From positions 248,001 to 312,000 of the forward strand of contig JADNRY010000040.1 in assembly GCA_015501585.1 (NCBI GenBank): 64,000 nt of DNA, read 5' to 3'. A program made the translations under genes and the position numbers. Position 1 is the stretch's first letter, and each line of letters opens with the position of its first letter. The notes beneath the pieces are model-generated. The model saw nothing but the letters and a program-made list of their open reading frames with translations, did no database searches and had not been told where the DNA came from. This document shows, one piece after another, positions 54,880 to 64,000 of the stretch. Source of the DNA: Rhodocollybia butyracea. Taxonomy: Eukaryota; Basidiomycota; Agaricomycetes; Agaricales; Omphalotaceae.

Positions 54880-57825
54880 AGATCCAGATTCTTGGATGTC
54901 ATCACCACACGAATGCTGCAAGAGCTTACAGCCAAAGATTCAGCTATTGAACAAGAGCCATTACCACCCTTGGACAGCTTTCCTGACTACACTGGGCATA
55001 TACGCCAGACGTTTGAGCAATCCCACCTTGACTGGAGCAAAATTGACACGTTGCAACCTGAATTCTCTGGCTCCTGCAAAACACAGGAAGTTCAAGCCCT
55101 TTCGAGTTACATGTTAAACACGTATCGGTATGGGCCAGATAACATCAATTCCGATGAGGAAGAGCTCGATGATGAACAGTCCCCCCCAAGCTCTCCGGAC
55201 ATTGATCGAAATGAAGAACAGAGAGGTCTGCCTGTTTATACCCACATCTCCCATTTTTGGTCAATAATTTTCTTTTCAGGCCATGATGCTTTTAATGAAT
55301 ATGCTACAGGCGGGGGTCACTCAAAACGTGCTTGAACAAACATCACTGAGGAGAACCAGGAATGGTTTCCTTGGCCAGATAGAACTGTACATGGAAACTT
55401 TCCCCATACTACAACATATCACTACTAACTGCTGCATAGTCATGTACACTTGACATCCTCATGCACCTTCCCTGTTCTGTATTTTCAGTATGCCAACTTG
55501 ATCCCTTTGTATGGCTTCTTCGAGTCAACAGAGTTGAAGACACCACCTCTGTCAAGACCATGAAGGAACTTGATGCGAAGCTCCAGAAACTATACGGCAT
55601 ACAGTCTCTGCGGTACAAGGGTGCATTTGGACATGTATACTATGTCAATAGCATTGCCGATATTGTTGCGCAGGTATGTGCTGCAAGTGATTTTATAACC
55701 TCAAGCCTCTAAGATCCACCTTATGAGATGTCAAACCCCCAAGTCCGACCTCACCTCTCATTTTACCCTGAAGATGTAACTCAAAAGCTCTCTGAAGCCC
55801 GTCAATTTGCACGCTGGGCCAATGAAATTCCTGACAATGAACTCAGGCCAATGGCATGGCTTCAAAACGGGGACTACTACATATTTGAGCCTGCCATGCT
55901 TTGTAGTCAACAAATCTGTATGCCTCACCGGTGGTTCAAGAGAGATGGTCGTTTCATTGCTTGCTGTTGGCAAATGGAACAAGTAGTTTGTGAAGGCAAC
56001 TACACGTCTTGGAGGGTTGTAAAGGGAGGGCACAGTTTTGACATTGACCAAGACCAGTTCCTCAAGACTTTCCCATAAATTACCCTGGATGCCGGGCTTT
56101 ATCCAGAAATTGTTGATGTCTCATACATTGAAGGTATCGTTTCAATTTTTCATGAGGGCCTTACTAAAATTGATGCTGAAAGACGTTGAGGATTGATCTA
56201 CTACGCCACCTACTACTGCATGGACTCTTACCAACCCACGGTTAGGAAACCCATGGCACAAGCGAGCTAATGGAGCTCAGTGCCTGCTGTTTCCCATTTG
56301 GTTGTACTGCAATGATACATCAGGGAATGTTTCAAAATGATGGAACAAGCACAATAGCTTTTTATTCACTCCAGCTGGTCATCCACGAGAAGAATCCTCA
56401 AAAGAATATAATATTCATTTTTTGTCAACCTCCAACACTGTGCCTCCTCTGGAAATGCTCGACAGGATTGCCAATCAGATTAGGTATTTTTTATTTACTT
56501 ATTTTTACCCCTATCTGATGTTATTCTTCAGCAATAGTCAAGAACATGGAATTTGGGTGTGGGATTCACTCACTCAATCCAAAGTCCTTATCATTCTCTC
56601 AGTTCTTGCTATGCTTGGTGATAATCCCATGCAGAGTGAATTTGCATGCCACATTGGTTTACACGGTAAGTATTTTTGCCGGGTCTGCAAGGTCAAGGGC
56701 AAGGATTCTGCTGCTGCTGATTCCTCTGGATGTTCACTTCATTCGCATCCACCTGAACTTGGTAGTGAACCTGAGTCCGACGGAGCCTCAGTAGCATCTG
56801 CTGAGTCTGATACTAGCCAAGAAAAGGGTTTGAGGAAGAAAAAGGGGCCACGTCAGAAATTTAAGGAAGGGTTATCAGCAATAATGGAGCATGCAAAAGC
56901 CTTTGTCAAGGTAAGCCCACTGCTAGAACAATTGGTGTTCTCACTTCTTTGACAGCCTGGTGACCCACAAAACAAACATGAATCTGTGCAGCAGCTTAAG
57001 TCTCAATTTACCCTGGCACAAGCACAAGGCAACATTACTAAGATCAAGGAAGCAAGGACAGAAACTGGACTCAAGGACACGTATCAAAACTTTTTCATTG
57101 AACATCTTTTTAGCTCATACAAGACTCAACGGGGTGTGGACCAGAAACAAGTTGCCCTAAACAAGGCTATATCTGACCTCCCGCAAGAAACGATGAGCCC
57201 TGTGTGGCGGATTCGAGGTGAGCTTTCATGGCCAACCCTGTTTCTTCCAGTCCAGATAACTCGTTAAAGGTTTAGATCCCCATTGCGATACCCCTGTTGA
57301 GGTGTTGCATGTTGTTCTTCTGGGCTTCATCAAGTATCTTTGGCAAGACGTCATCAAAAATCATATAAAGAAGAATGAGCATCGCACAAAGGAGCTGATT
57401 ATCAAACTGAATTGGGTGAACATCAAGGAGCTTGGGCTGGGTTCTGGCCTTGCAGGCAGCACATTGGTTAACCATTATGGCTCGCTCACAGGCTCAGATT
57501 TCCGAAAAATAGCTCAGATAGCGCCTTTTATTTTAAAGGGTTTTGCTCCAAATGATTGCTATGAGACTTGGGTAGCCTTGTCAAAACTCATTCCTCTAAT
57601 CTGGCAGCCTGAAATCAAAGAACTTGAAAGCTATCTTGTACACTTTCATTTCTTTTTTTTATTTTGCATGCTAACGTACTTTCATTAGACAACCTTGACA
57701 CTCATCTGGAAAAACACCCCTTTGCCAAGGATGATTCACATCTTCCTGAGGAGCTACCAGGTGCTCCCAATGACCTGGAAGCTCTAGATTTCATAGGCTG
57801 CCAGGGGACAAGCTATAATTCCCTC
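54880..57825 (+). pseudogene. Second large transposon-type gene, decayed
   Basis: Successive + strand pieces make one degraded gene: RMLQELTAKDSAIEQEPLPP, QLDPFVWLLRVNRVEDTTSV (55490), HLSFYPEDVTQKLSEARQFA and LQNGDYYIFEPAMLCSQQIC (55740..56070). A two-frame stretch near 56240..56480 has WLYCNDTSG and HFLSTSNTVPPLEMLDRIAN. Then come GIWVWDSLTQSKVLIILSVL, DNPMQSEFACHIGLHGKYFC (56620), ETGLKDTYQNFFIEHLFSSY (57060), DTPVEVLHVVLLGFIKYLWQ (57290) and LAGSTLVNHYGSLTGSDFRK. This is a family common in agaricomycete genomes near DNA transposons. I recall the pattern but not a firm name. Internal stops and shifts (for example at 56076 and 56160..56260) show it is inactive. Confidence 0.6.
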
Positions 57826-58180
57826 AGTTTCTAGGCAACAAAGGAGACCCAGGAGAGTACTTTTAGGCTATCCTCAAGATGTCCCTCAAGTAGCTTTTGT
57901 AAGCTTCAGGTGTGGCTAAAGAACAGTCAAGGAGCCTGGAGGATAATTAGAATACCTCTGAGATATCTCTTGAGAGGACAATACCTATCAGAGGTTACAG
58001 AGAAACATCCTTTGATTATTACAAAGGTTCCATGTAGAGCTTTCAAAATGACTTCAGAAAATTCTTAATACTCTGTGAGCAGTTGAGGTTTGTGAAGAAG
58101 AAACTGACTTGCCTCCTGTCCTCCCCAGGAAGCATCCCTAATGCCTCTGTGAATCCCTCAGATATATCTTCAAATAGCTA
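57826..58180. other. Interval without a supported gene
   Basis: It follows the decayed transposon gene. The words CTATGGCTG and CACTTGAACTTTCCTACAG near 58170..58200 recur as CTATGGCTGAGCCCTGACTT near 58410. These may be duplicated flanks of the tandem-repeat block between them. Confidence 0.35.
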
Positions 58181-58199
58181 TGGCTGCACTTGAACTTTC

Positions 58200-58385
58200 C
58201 TACAGTACCGTCTAGAACGTCCCATGGGTGTTCCTGGGCTGTCCCAGGAATGTCTCAGGATGTTCTTAGGCTGTCCCAGGCTGTCCTAGGGATGCCCTGG
58301 GCTGTCCCAGGAATGTCTCGGGATGTTCCTAGGCTGTCCCAGGGATGTCATGGTCTGTCTTCAGGCTGTCGCGGAACGTCTCTTC
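58200..58385. repeat. Tandem repeat GGCTGTCCCAGGAATGTC
   Basis: About six imperfect units of 30-40 bases are built on GGCTGTCCCAGG.ATGTC and GGATGTTC.TAGGCTG. No coding frame was assigned. Confidence 0.75.
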
Positions 58386-58638
58386 AAACCCCCAGACATA
58401 CCTCAGAACAGCTATGGCTGAGCCCTGACTTTCAAACAATGACCCAAGGAAGCTCAACAGAGCTGCTGGCAGTTTTAAATTTAGTTCTGAAATCATTTTT
58501 GCTTTCCTGAAATAAGCAACAGCAGGATTATTCCTGTACTCAAATAATATTTGATAGGACAATATATATACAGCAGAATGAGCAAATGCAGATATGAAAG
58601 GCGAATAAAGCAAATGATGAATGGAGCAGACAGTGAAT

Positions 58639-58909
58639 TGTAAGGGCTGGTGGCCAGAGTCCTTAGGTCGCATGCGTGAACACTACAAAAGCTATGCGAT
58701 TGTGTACTCAAGGTGCGAAAGAACTAGCGTAATTAGCTAATTGTACGGTACTTAAGTAGACAAACTGAATAGGAATAAAAATAATATCTTATCAATTGAT
58801 AAGATAAGGTAATTGGCGTACAACACCAAAGGAATTGGGCCGCGCGCGTAGGGCGTGGCCGGCTGTTATCAGAATGGTGAGGGGGGTAGGCAGAAGTGGA
58901 GGCGTTACA
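58639..58909 (-). repeat. 3' LTR of the Gypsy-like element
   Basis: It differs from the 5' LTR at about four of 271 positions that I could see. Confidence 0.93.
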
Positions 58910-59178
58910 CCCTCCCCCACTAGATTAGTGCCAGGGGCACTAATCGAAACAATGTGACATTAATAGATACCAGTAAGTCATATTACTGGGTCTAGTTGTC
59001 AGTCTACTAATTGTAGACGGAGTAGGTAACAATCTCGGTCCTCTTGGGGCTGGAGACAATCTTCCTGTGAAGACGTTATTCTGGGGTTCATATGATTTAC
59101 CCATTATCAAGTTTGATACATCGATAGCTGGGGTTTCATTTGCATACACCCAGCAACACTTGTGCATCACTTGGGTAT

Positions 59179-60252
59179 TCACGAACCATGGAAAGCATGT
59201 ACTCTCCATTTTACTTCAAAAGGAGCAAACCTGGTGCTCTCGTTTATACTGGAATTTATTGTAAACTCCATCATTGGGCACATGTACCCTCTATCTACCT
59301 CAAAGGGAGCATACCCTGTGCTCTCCTTGATAATGGAATTTAATAAAGTCTCTAACACAAGGACTCTATAGTTATGCTGCGCTGCAGTAAACCTTTTGGA
59401 CATAAATCTGGTAGGCCTACAGGTCTGCCATGTAGGTCCTTGACCATACATACATTTGACGCCAGATACCGACGTGTCGCAGATGACCCATATGGGTTCA
59501 TCTGTATTTGGATCTAGAGGCCACATGGCCTGCTGTGCTGTTAGGTACCTTTCTACCCAGTCTTTTTGGTCGGCTTCAACCATTGACTTTGATAGTTGTT
59601 CAATTGAACAATTTATAGCTGGGCCTCTATGAGGGCGTGGCATTTGTTTGCTTAGAGTTTGGAATCCTTTACCTTGTTCAGGTTTAGGTTCTTCATTTTC
59701 ATGGTGACTGATAGCAGTCAACCGATCTTCATTCATTATAAATGAATGATGATGAGGGTCTATGGACAAGAATAAATTATTATCCATGTCCTCTTCAATG
59801 CAGACCAGTGGTCCGCAATCATCTAATGGATCTTCAAAATCCTCAGGATCGGTCTGAACCGGTTCCATTATGCGACCATAGTAGTCACTAAAGTCATCGT
59901 CGTTGTCATATAGTCGACTGACATATTCATCCTCGTATGGTTCGAGGGTGTATTCTCCTTTGGACGATTCCTTGTCATTAGGATCAGTTACGTTCGGAGA
60001 TTCATCATTTTGAATCTCCTCTTCGACTATCGGAGGAGATTCTATCTCCTCTTGTTCATCCTCTTCTTGGATGGCGTACGTACAGGGTTGCCCGTGTCGT
60101 TCACAAGATACCTCCTGTCTCTCAACGGGATCACTGGGATGTGATTCATCCCCTGTATTTTCAACTTTTACCACTGTATTCTGATGTGGTAACATCTGCG
60201 CCGTTACCGGCGAACATGGTAGCAACCCTGTTGGGTTGTTATTCCCACTCAA
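59179..60252 (-). pseudogene. Gypsy-like chimeric Pol: RNase H fused to integrase tail
   Basis: The frame of 357 codons follows directly after an in-frame TGA (60256..60258) and stays in the same frame as the gag-like part. An acidic stretch (EEDEQEEIESPPIVEEEIQN) is followed by QLSKSMVEADQKDWVERYLT. Next comes an RNase H-like block typical of Gypsy Pol (DEPIWVICDTSVSGVKCMYG, FMSKRFTAAQHNYRVLVLET) and, immediately after, two copies of an integrase-tail motif (IKESTGYAPFEVDRGYM and INESTRFAPFEVKWR). The reverse transcriptase and integrase catalytic core that should lie between or before these pieces are missing, so the product is a deletion chimera. Confidence 0.8.
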
Positions 60253-60255
60253 TAC

Positions 60256-60795
60256 TCAATGTACTGAGTTGTTGTCAACCGTTGAAGACAATGGGCGGGT
60301 TCTTGGCATTCCAATGACCATTTGTACATCTTGAACAGATTGTGTATCTGTTCGAATCACCTCATGTGAAGATCTGATTTGTTGAATCAGATCTTTGCTT
60401 TGCCTACTGTTAGTAGGCAATGGTGGTGATAATCGGGGCCTGTGCGGGTCCCATGCACCATCAGCAATAGACAGACATCTCATATTGGATGACCTAACAG
60501 GTCTTCCCCAGTTTTCCACCATAGTGTTAACACTTTCTAGCATTTGCATGCTATGATGAAGTGTCTGCTTTATAGCGTACATGGCATCAGTAAATTCACT
60601 TGCGCCCATATTACCATCCTTTCGGGATGGTATTTGAGGCATATTCTCGTCATGAGAATTTGCTGGTGACGTGGCATCACCACTGAACGAATTGCGATAA
60701 CTCGCAGTTCTCTGGGACTTTTCTAAGTACCTAAAAGGGTCCATATGATTGATGGTTTTGATTTTGCTTGGCGCGTTTGATGCGGAGTTAGACAA
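60256..60795 (-). CDS. Gag-like protein of the Gypsy-like element
   Basis: The 179-codon frame includes SNSASNAPSKIKTINHMDPF, FTDAMYAIKQTLHHSMQML and RGRPVRSS-like polar regions. It ends TVDNNSVH at TGA 60256..60258, after which the same frame stays open into the RNase H chimera. The assignment as gag rests on position only. No zinc knuckle is present. Confidence 0.5.
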   Translation of the reverse strand: MSNSASNAPSKIKTINHMDPFRYLEKSQRTASYRNSFSGDATSPANSHDENMPQIPSRKDGNMGASEFTDAMYAIKQTLHHSMQMLESVNTMVENWGRPVRSSNMRCLSIADGAWDPHRPRLSPPLPTNSRQSKDLIQQIRSSHEVIRTDTQSVQDVQMVIGMPRTRPLSSTVDNNSVH

Positions 60796-60905
60796 ACAAG
60801 TTTGGTTGGATATACATGGTAGTAGTATAGTTATTCAAGTAGTTTTTTTACTTAAGTTTTAACTTGATCACCCAATCTGTATAGCAGGATTGGTGTTCAA
60901 AAAAG

Positions 60906-61176
60906 TGTAAGGGCCGGTGGCCAGAGTCCTTAGGTCGCACGCATGAACACTACAAAAGCTATGCAATTGTGTACTCAAGGTGCGAAAGAACTAGCGTAAT
61001 TAGCTAATTGTACGGTACTTAAGTAGACAAACTGAATAGGAATAAAAATAATATCTTATCAATTGATAAGATAAGGTAATTGGCGTACAACACCAAAGGA
61101 ATTGGGCCGCGCGCGTAGGGCGTGGCCGGCTGTTATCAGAATGGTGAGGGGGGTAGGCAGAAGTGGAGGCGTTACA
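60906..61176 (-). repeat. 5' LTR of the Gypsy-like element
   Basis: 271 bases, nearly identical to the 3' LTR. The following bases in element orientation (CTTTTTTGAACACC) would hold the primer-binding site, which I could not match to a tRNA. Confidence 0.93.
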
Positions 61177-61242
61177 TGAATGAAGCGAATGGAAGATGCA
61201 AAGAGTAGCAAAAAACGACTGAACATTTTGTGTCACTGACCC

Positions 61243-62502
61243 TCATTGCTTCCAGCCATTGTCTTGGATCTTAGATTTCTCTGCACCCAGTGTTCCTGGT
61301 GCTTTTTGCTCCTCTGGTGTTTTTTGCCCTTTGGGTTTCTTCCCTCCCACGTCTTGTTCTTCCACCTTGCCAGAATTCCTGCTTGTGCTCGGGGATTGTA
61401 TATTTCCCTCCTTTCCATCCGCATCGTTGTCACTGTCAAGCTCTATCACATCTTCTAAATCCGATATCCCCATCTTGCTCCCAATTTCCTTCCTAACATC
61501 CAGTTTTGGGCTATTGTCTGGGCGATGTTCTGATCCCTCTGCTTTTGACTTGATGCTGAAAGCTCCACCTTCCTCTGCCCCAACAATGGGCACCTTGGGA
61601 GTTCCTGTGTCTTCACTGTCGAACACCGCGCCAAACCCCTTGTCTCCAGCATTGGACCTGCGGCTGCCACTGTCGCTGGGCCCCTTACTATCGCGGTTGG
61701 ACCCTTCGTCGAACCCCTCACCCTCATGGCTGGACTTTCCATCCGAGTCCTTGTGTTTGAGCTTGGAGCCCTTGTTGTTGTTGTCATTTCCGTTGCCGTT
61801 GCTGTTGTCTTCGCCATTGTTGTCGCCATTGTCGCCGTTGTTGTTGTCACCACTGGACGCATGGTCAAAGCCCTCACTGTCTCGGTTGGGCGCTTCATCG
61901 GACTCAGCGCCCTCACTGTCACAGTTAGACTCTGTGTCAGACCTCTCGCCATTGCTTGAGTTTATCCTTCACTTCTCCATGCTCCTCCTCTTGGGATCCG
62001 GTTCCCCCTTCTGCTTCTCCTCCCCTTCTTGCTCTTAGCCGCCTTCCTCAAGTTCTCCTCCGTTTTGCTCATCATCTTCCCTGCCGTCTTCACCTCTTTT
62101 GTTGCCTTTAGCTTTATCGCATTCTTGTTCTCTGCCTTCTTCGACGCTATCTCTGGAATCCTCGCCTCTGGCTTCCACTTTGTTGGCTTCTCCTCCCCCT
62201 TTGTTGGCTTCTCCTCCTCCTCCCTCTTCTTTGCCGGCTTCACTGGTTTCTTTGCCCCCTCATTCTTCTTTGGCGGCTTCGTTGCTTTCTTTGTCTCCTT
62301 GTTCTTCTTTGCTGGTTTCTTTGCTGGTTTTTTTTGCCTCCTCCTTCTTCTTTGCCTCTTCCTTCTTCTTTGCCTCCTCCTTCTTCTTCTTTGCATCCTT
62401 CTTCTCTGCCGCCTCCTTCTTCTTCTCCTCGTCCTTCTTCTCCTCACTTTCTGCAAAAGATGACAATGCGTCATAATCGAATGTTTGAACAGAAAGAAGC
62501 AA
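61243..62502 (-). CDS. Low-complexity Lys/Glu- and Asp/Ser/Asn-rich protein
   Basis: The first part (from 62502) reads FDYDALSSFAESEEKKDEEK and continues as a Lys/Glu/Ala repeat. After a run of eight A (about 62329..62336) the Lys-rich reading continues only in the next frame (KPAKKPAKKNKETKKATKPP to NLRKAAKSKK). The last part is in a third frame (about 61960 to 61243): SDEAPNRDSEGFDHASSGDN, Asn/Gly/Asp repeats, DLEDVIELDSDNDADGKEGN and an end at EKSKIQDNGWKQ. Either an intron and an A-run indel separate these parts, or the gene is decayed. The charged, disordered composition resembles nuclear low-complexity proteins. No domain was recognised. Confidence 0.45.
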
Positions 62503-62859
62503 ATGACTGGGTGCTCTAAAGCGTTATTACATATGAGGGCCTAGCTAGATAAGTGCGACCAACAACTTACCTCATTCTTTCATAAGTTTTTTTCTCTAGA
62601 AAATCGAAGTATGGCGGAGAGTTCACCCAAATCCTGTCAATGCTTTCCCATATGGCATTGTATCTACAGCAAAATTATGATAAAGCGAGTTAGTGACAGT
62701 AAACCAATGGACTGTTGTTCACTGACTGATCCCGGAGATTTTTTGCTGAGATATGTATACTCGACCTCATTCCACTCGCATGCTCCATTATTCAGTGATA
62801 GATCTGCAAATGAGGGTTTGAGCAGGTCAACAAGAAGTTGAAACAAATACCGTCGCCGT
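62503..62859. other. Interval between two - strand frames
   Basis: Short frames overlap on both strands (62611..62841 and 62664..62846) without a motif. It may hold the last exon of the 62860..63122 gene and the promoter of the low-complexity gene. Confidence 0.35.
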
Positions 62860-63122
62860 CACTGCAGCTATCAGACATCCTGGCACATGTTGGAGTCGAT
62901 GCAGTTCTGTAGTTATGAGGCGATAAGTCGTCTTATTTTGCGCGTCGACTAAGAATGCACAAAGGATTTGGGCAATGAGCGAAGTAGCTAATATAAGTAA
63001 ACAAAGAAAAAGAAGTACAATCAGATGTTGTAGGAACTATACCTCAGTACCGAAACTTGTATCATGTCATCGGGCAACCACTTGACATATTCCCGCACGT
63101 CAAATGGAGTGGACAAAGCCAT
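62860..63122 (-). CDS. Possible small membrane-protein gene, partial model
   Basis: A plausible first exon starts at 63122 (MALSTPFDVREYVKWLPDDM, then IQVS) and meets GT-rich donors. After a short intron ending TTATATTAG (about 62990) a second piece reads TSLIAQILCAFLVDAQNKTT and GCLIAAVTATVFVSTSC, which is hydrophobic. The phases of the two pieces do not join with the donors I could see, so the model is incomplete. No family was recognised. Confidence 0.3.
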
Positions 63123-63785
63123 TGGCAACAGCTGGTGGACCAGATGACTAGACAGAGTTCAAATACCTTGGTCACAGTCCAAGTCACAAGAATCTGAACT
63201 TGTAAGTATTAGAACAAAATTGTGAAATAGAATCATGAAAATTGAGACTGGGAATAAAACATTGAAGAAAGGGACTATCGATGAGAGGGCTAAATAGCCC
63301 TACTACACTGGAACAGCAACCATAAGTGTAACGAGTGCAGCGGTGACAAAAGCGATTGTGAAACGCATAGTGACTGTCGGTGAAGAGTACTTGAACAACT
63401 GAGGCTAGTTATTCTAGTGAGAAAGTATTCTAGAATTTGGACCAGCTTTTATACAGCTATCCTGGCACTAAGAAGTTGTTTGTTTTTCCGGTGCTCCCGT
63501 TATTTTGTTATGTTTTGTGGAGAGGCTATTCGGGTGATGCTTTGCTCGCCTCAATCTCGAGTGGGGTTGTGTCGTACGAGGATTGAAAATATTAATTGGG
63601 GATAAACCAAACATTGTTTGAAGTCCTAGGAAATATAGGTCGGTTAGCGTAGACAACAGTAGGGCTGGGAATAAATGAGTGGATTGCCCGTGTACCTGTA
63701 CGCACATACACCTACATACACATATTGTACAATTTCAGCGAAGGCTCCCAACTACATACGGCTCTCTGGGTGTTCAAATCTGTTG
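63123..63785. other. Interval without a supported gene
   Basis: Frames of 62 and 79 codons on opposite strands at 63417..63707 show no motif. Nothing else was recognised. Confidence 0.4.
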
Positions 63786-63787
63786 GA

Positions 63788-63973
63788 ACTAAGAGACACG
63801 TTAGTACGATGTACAACTAAGCTCAGCCAGAAGTGATGAAGGCTAAATCATATTACCATACCTAAGAGACACGTTAGTACGATGTACAACTAAGCTATAG
63901 GTACAGTATGAGCATAATGGACATAGAGCATAAGTATAATAGACATACCTCAGCCAGAAGTGATGAAGGCTGA
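63788..63973. repeat. Short direct repeats at the right edge
   Basis: CTAAGAGACACGTTAGTACG followed by ATGTACAACTAAGCT occurs at about 63788 and again at 63863. CAGCCAGAAGTGATGAAGGC occurs at about 63825 and again at 63952. This is a partial, interleaved duplication. Confidence 0.85.
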
Positions 63974-64000
63974 GGAAAAGAAGGGAACGTCGATACGTAC

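Larger units (their letters stand above)
58639..61176 (-). mobile_element. Short non-autonomous Gypsy-like LTR retrotransposon
   Basis: Two 271-base LTRs (58639..58909 and 60906..61176), in element orientation TGTAACGCC...CCCTTACA, are flanked by the duplicated target TGAAT (58634..58638 and 61177..61181). A GTGGGGGAGGG polypurine tract precedes the 3' LTR. The element is 2538 bases long. The coding region holds a gag-like part and an RNase H piece fused to an integrase tail. No reverse transcriptase core was seen, so it cannot be autonomous. Confidence 0.92.

Noticed and set aside
54880..57825. Assignment to the Plavaka or KDZ transposase families by name
   Set aside because: The conserved blocks recall a common mushroom transposon-linked family, but I could not identify catalytic motifs that would decide between names.
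61259..62476. Plus-strand Leu/Phe/Ser-rich frames opposite the Lys-rich gene
   Set aside because: They are the complement of a Lys/Glu and Asp/Ser repeat. The - strand reading gives a more natural composition and ends in a unique C-terminus.

Overview
The window is fungal nuclear DNA, most probably from a mushroom-forming basidiomycete (Agaricomycetes). The signs are dense 50-70 base introns, TTAGGG-type telomere-like repeats, a family of DUF6533 membrane-protein genes, and a large, nested transposon load that includes a Tnp2-type CACTA element. Two conserved housekeeping genes sit at the left edge on the + strand: the last exons of an ARG5,6-type arginine biosynthesis gene (2..301) and a complete UBC13-type ubiquitin-conjugating enzyme gene (699..1502). 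No tRNA, rRNA or CRISPR array was found.

The rest is an accessory region built from repeatedly duplicated local genes that transposons have pulled apart. The clearest family encodes DUF6533-type multi-pass membrane proteins, all on the - strand. Four copies can be spliced by eye into uninterrupted frames: A 2923..4417, B 19750..21583, C 40431..41970 and D 42922..44427. One decayed copy (E, about 45708..46810) and several stubs (4490..4740, 21877..22468, 42040..42600) also remain. Each intact copy has 12 exons, including a 10-base second exon. Three unidentified families, called X, Y and Z here, are present as repeated and mostly broken copies.

Mobile DNA, left to right: a GC-rich inverted-repeat element (5686..6290); a TA-flanked MITE (6310..6518); Copia element 1 on the - strand (7523..12756, duplicated target GACAC), which splits a family X copy; a nested foldback structure (13319..16222) holding a 611-base insertion with telomere-like repeats; a palindromic MITE (20752..21124) in a splice donor of DUF6533 copy B; a 4.4 kb element with arrays of short hairpins at both ends (22835..27207); Copia element 2 on the + strand (28083..33747, target GAGTA), which splits a family Z copy; a small MITE (44709..44830); a CACTA/EnSpm element with a Tnp2 transposase (47365..53478); an AT-rich inverted-repeat element (53483..54876); a decayed second transposon-type gene (54880..57825); and a short chimeric Gypsy-like LTR element (58639..61176, target TGAAT). 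All three LTR elements have well-preserved long terminal repeats, so they are recent. Every in-frame stop that interrupts their otherwise open frames is TGA.

The right end (61243..64000) holds a low-complexity Lys/Glu and Asp/Ser-rich reading frame on the - strand, a possible small membrane-protein gene and short direct repeats.
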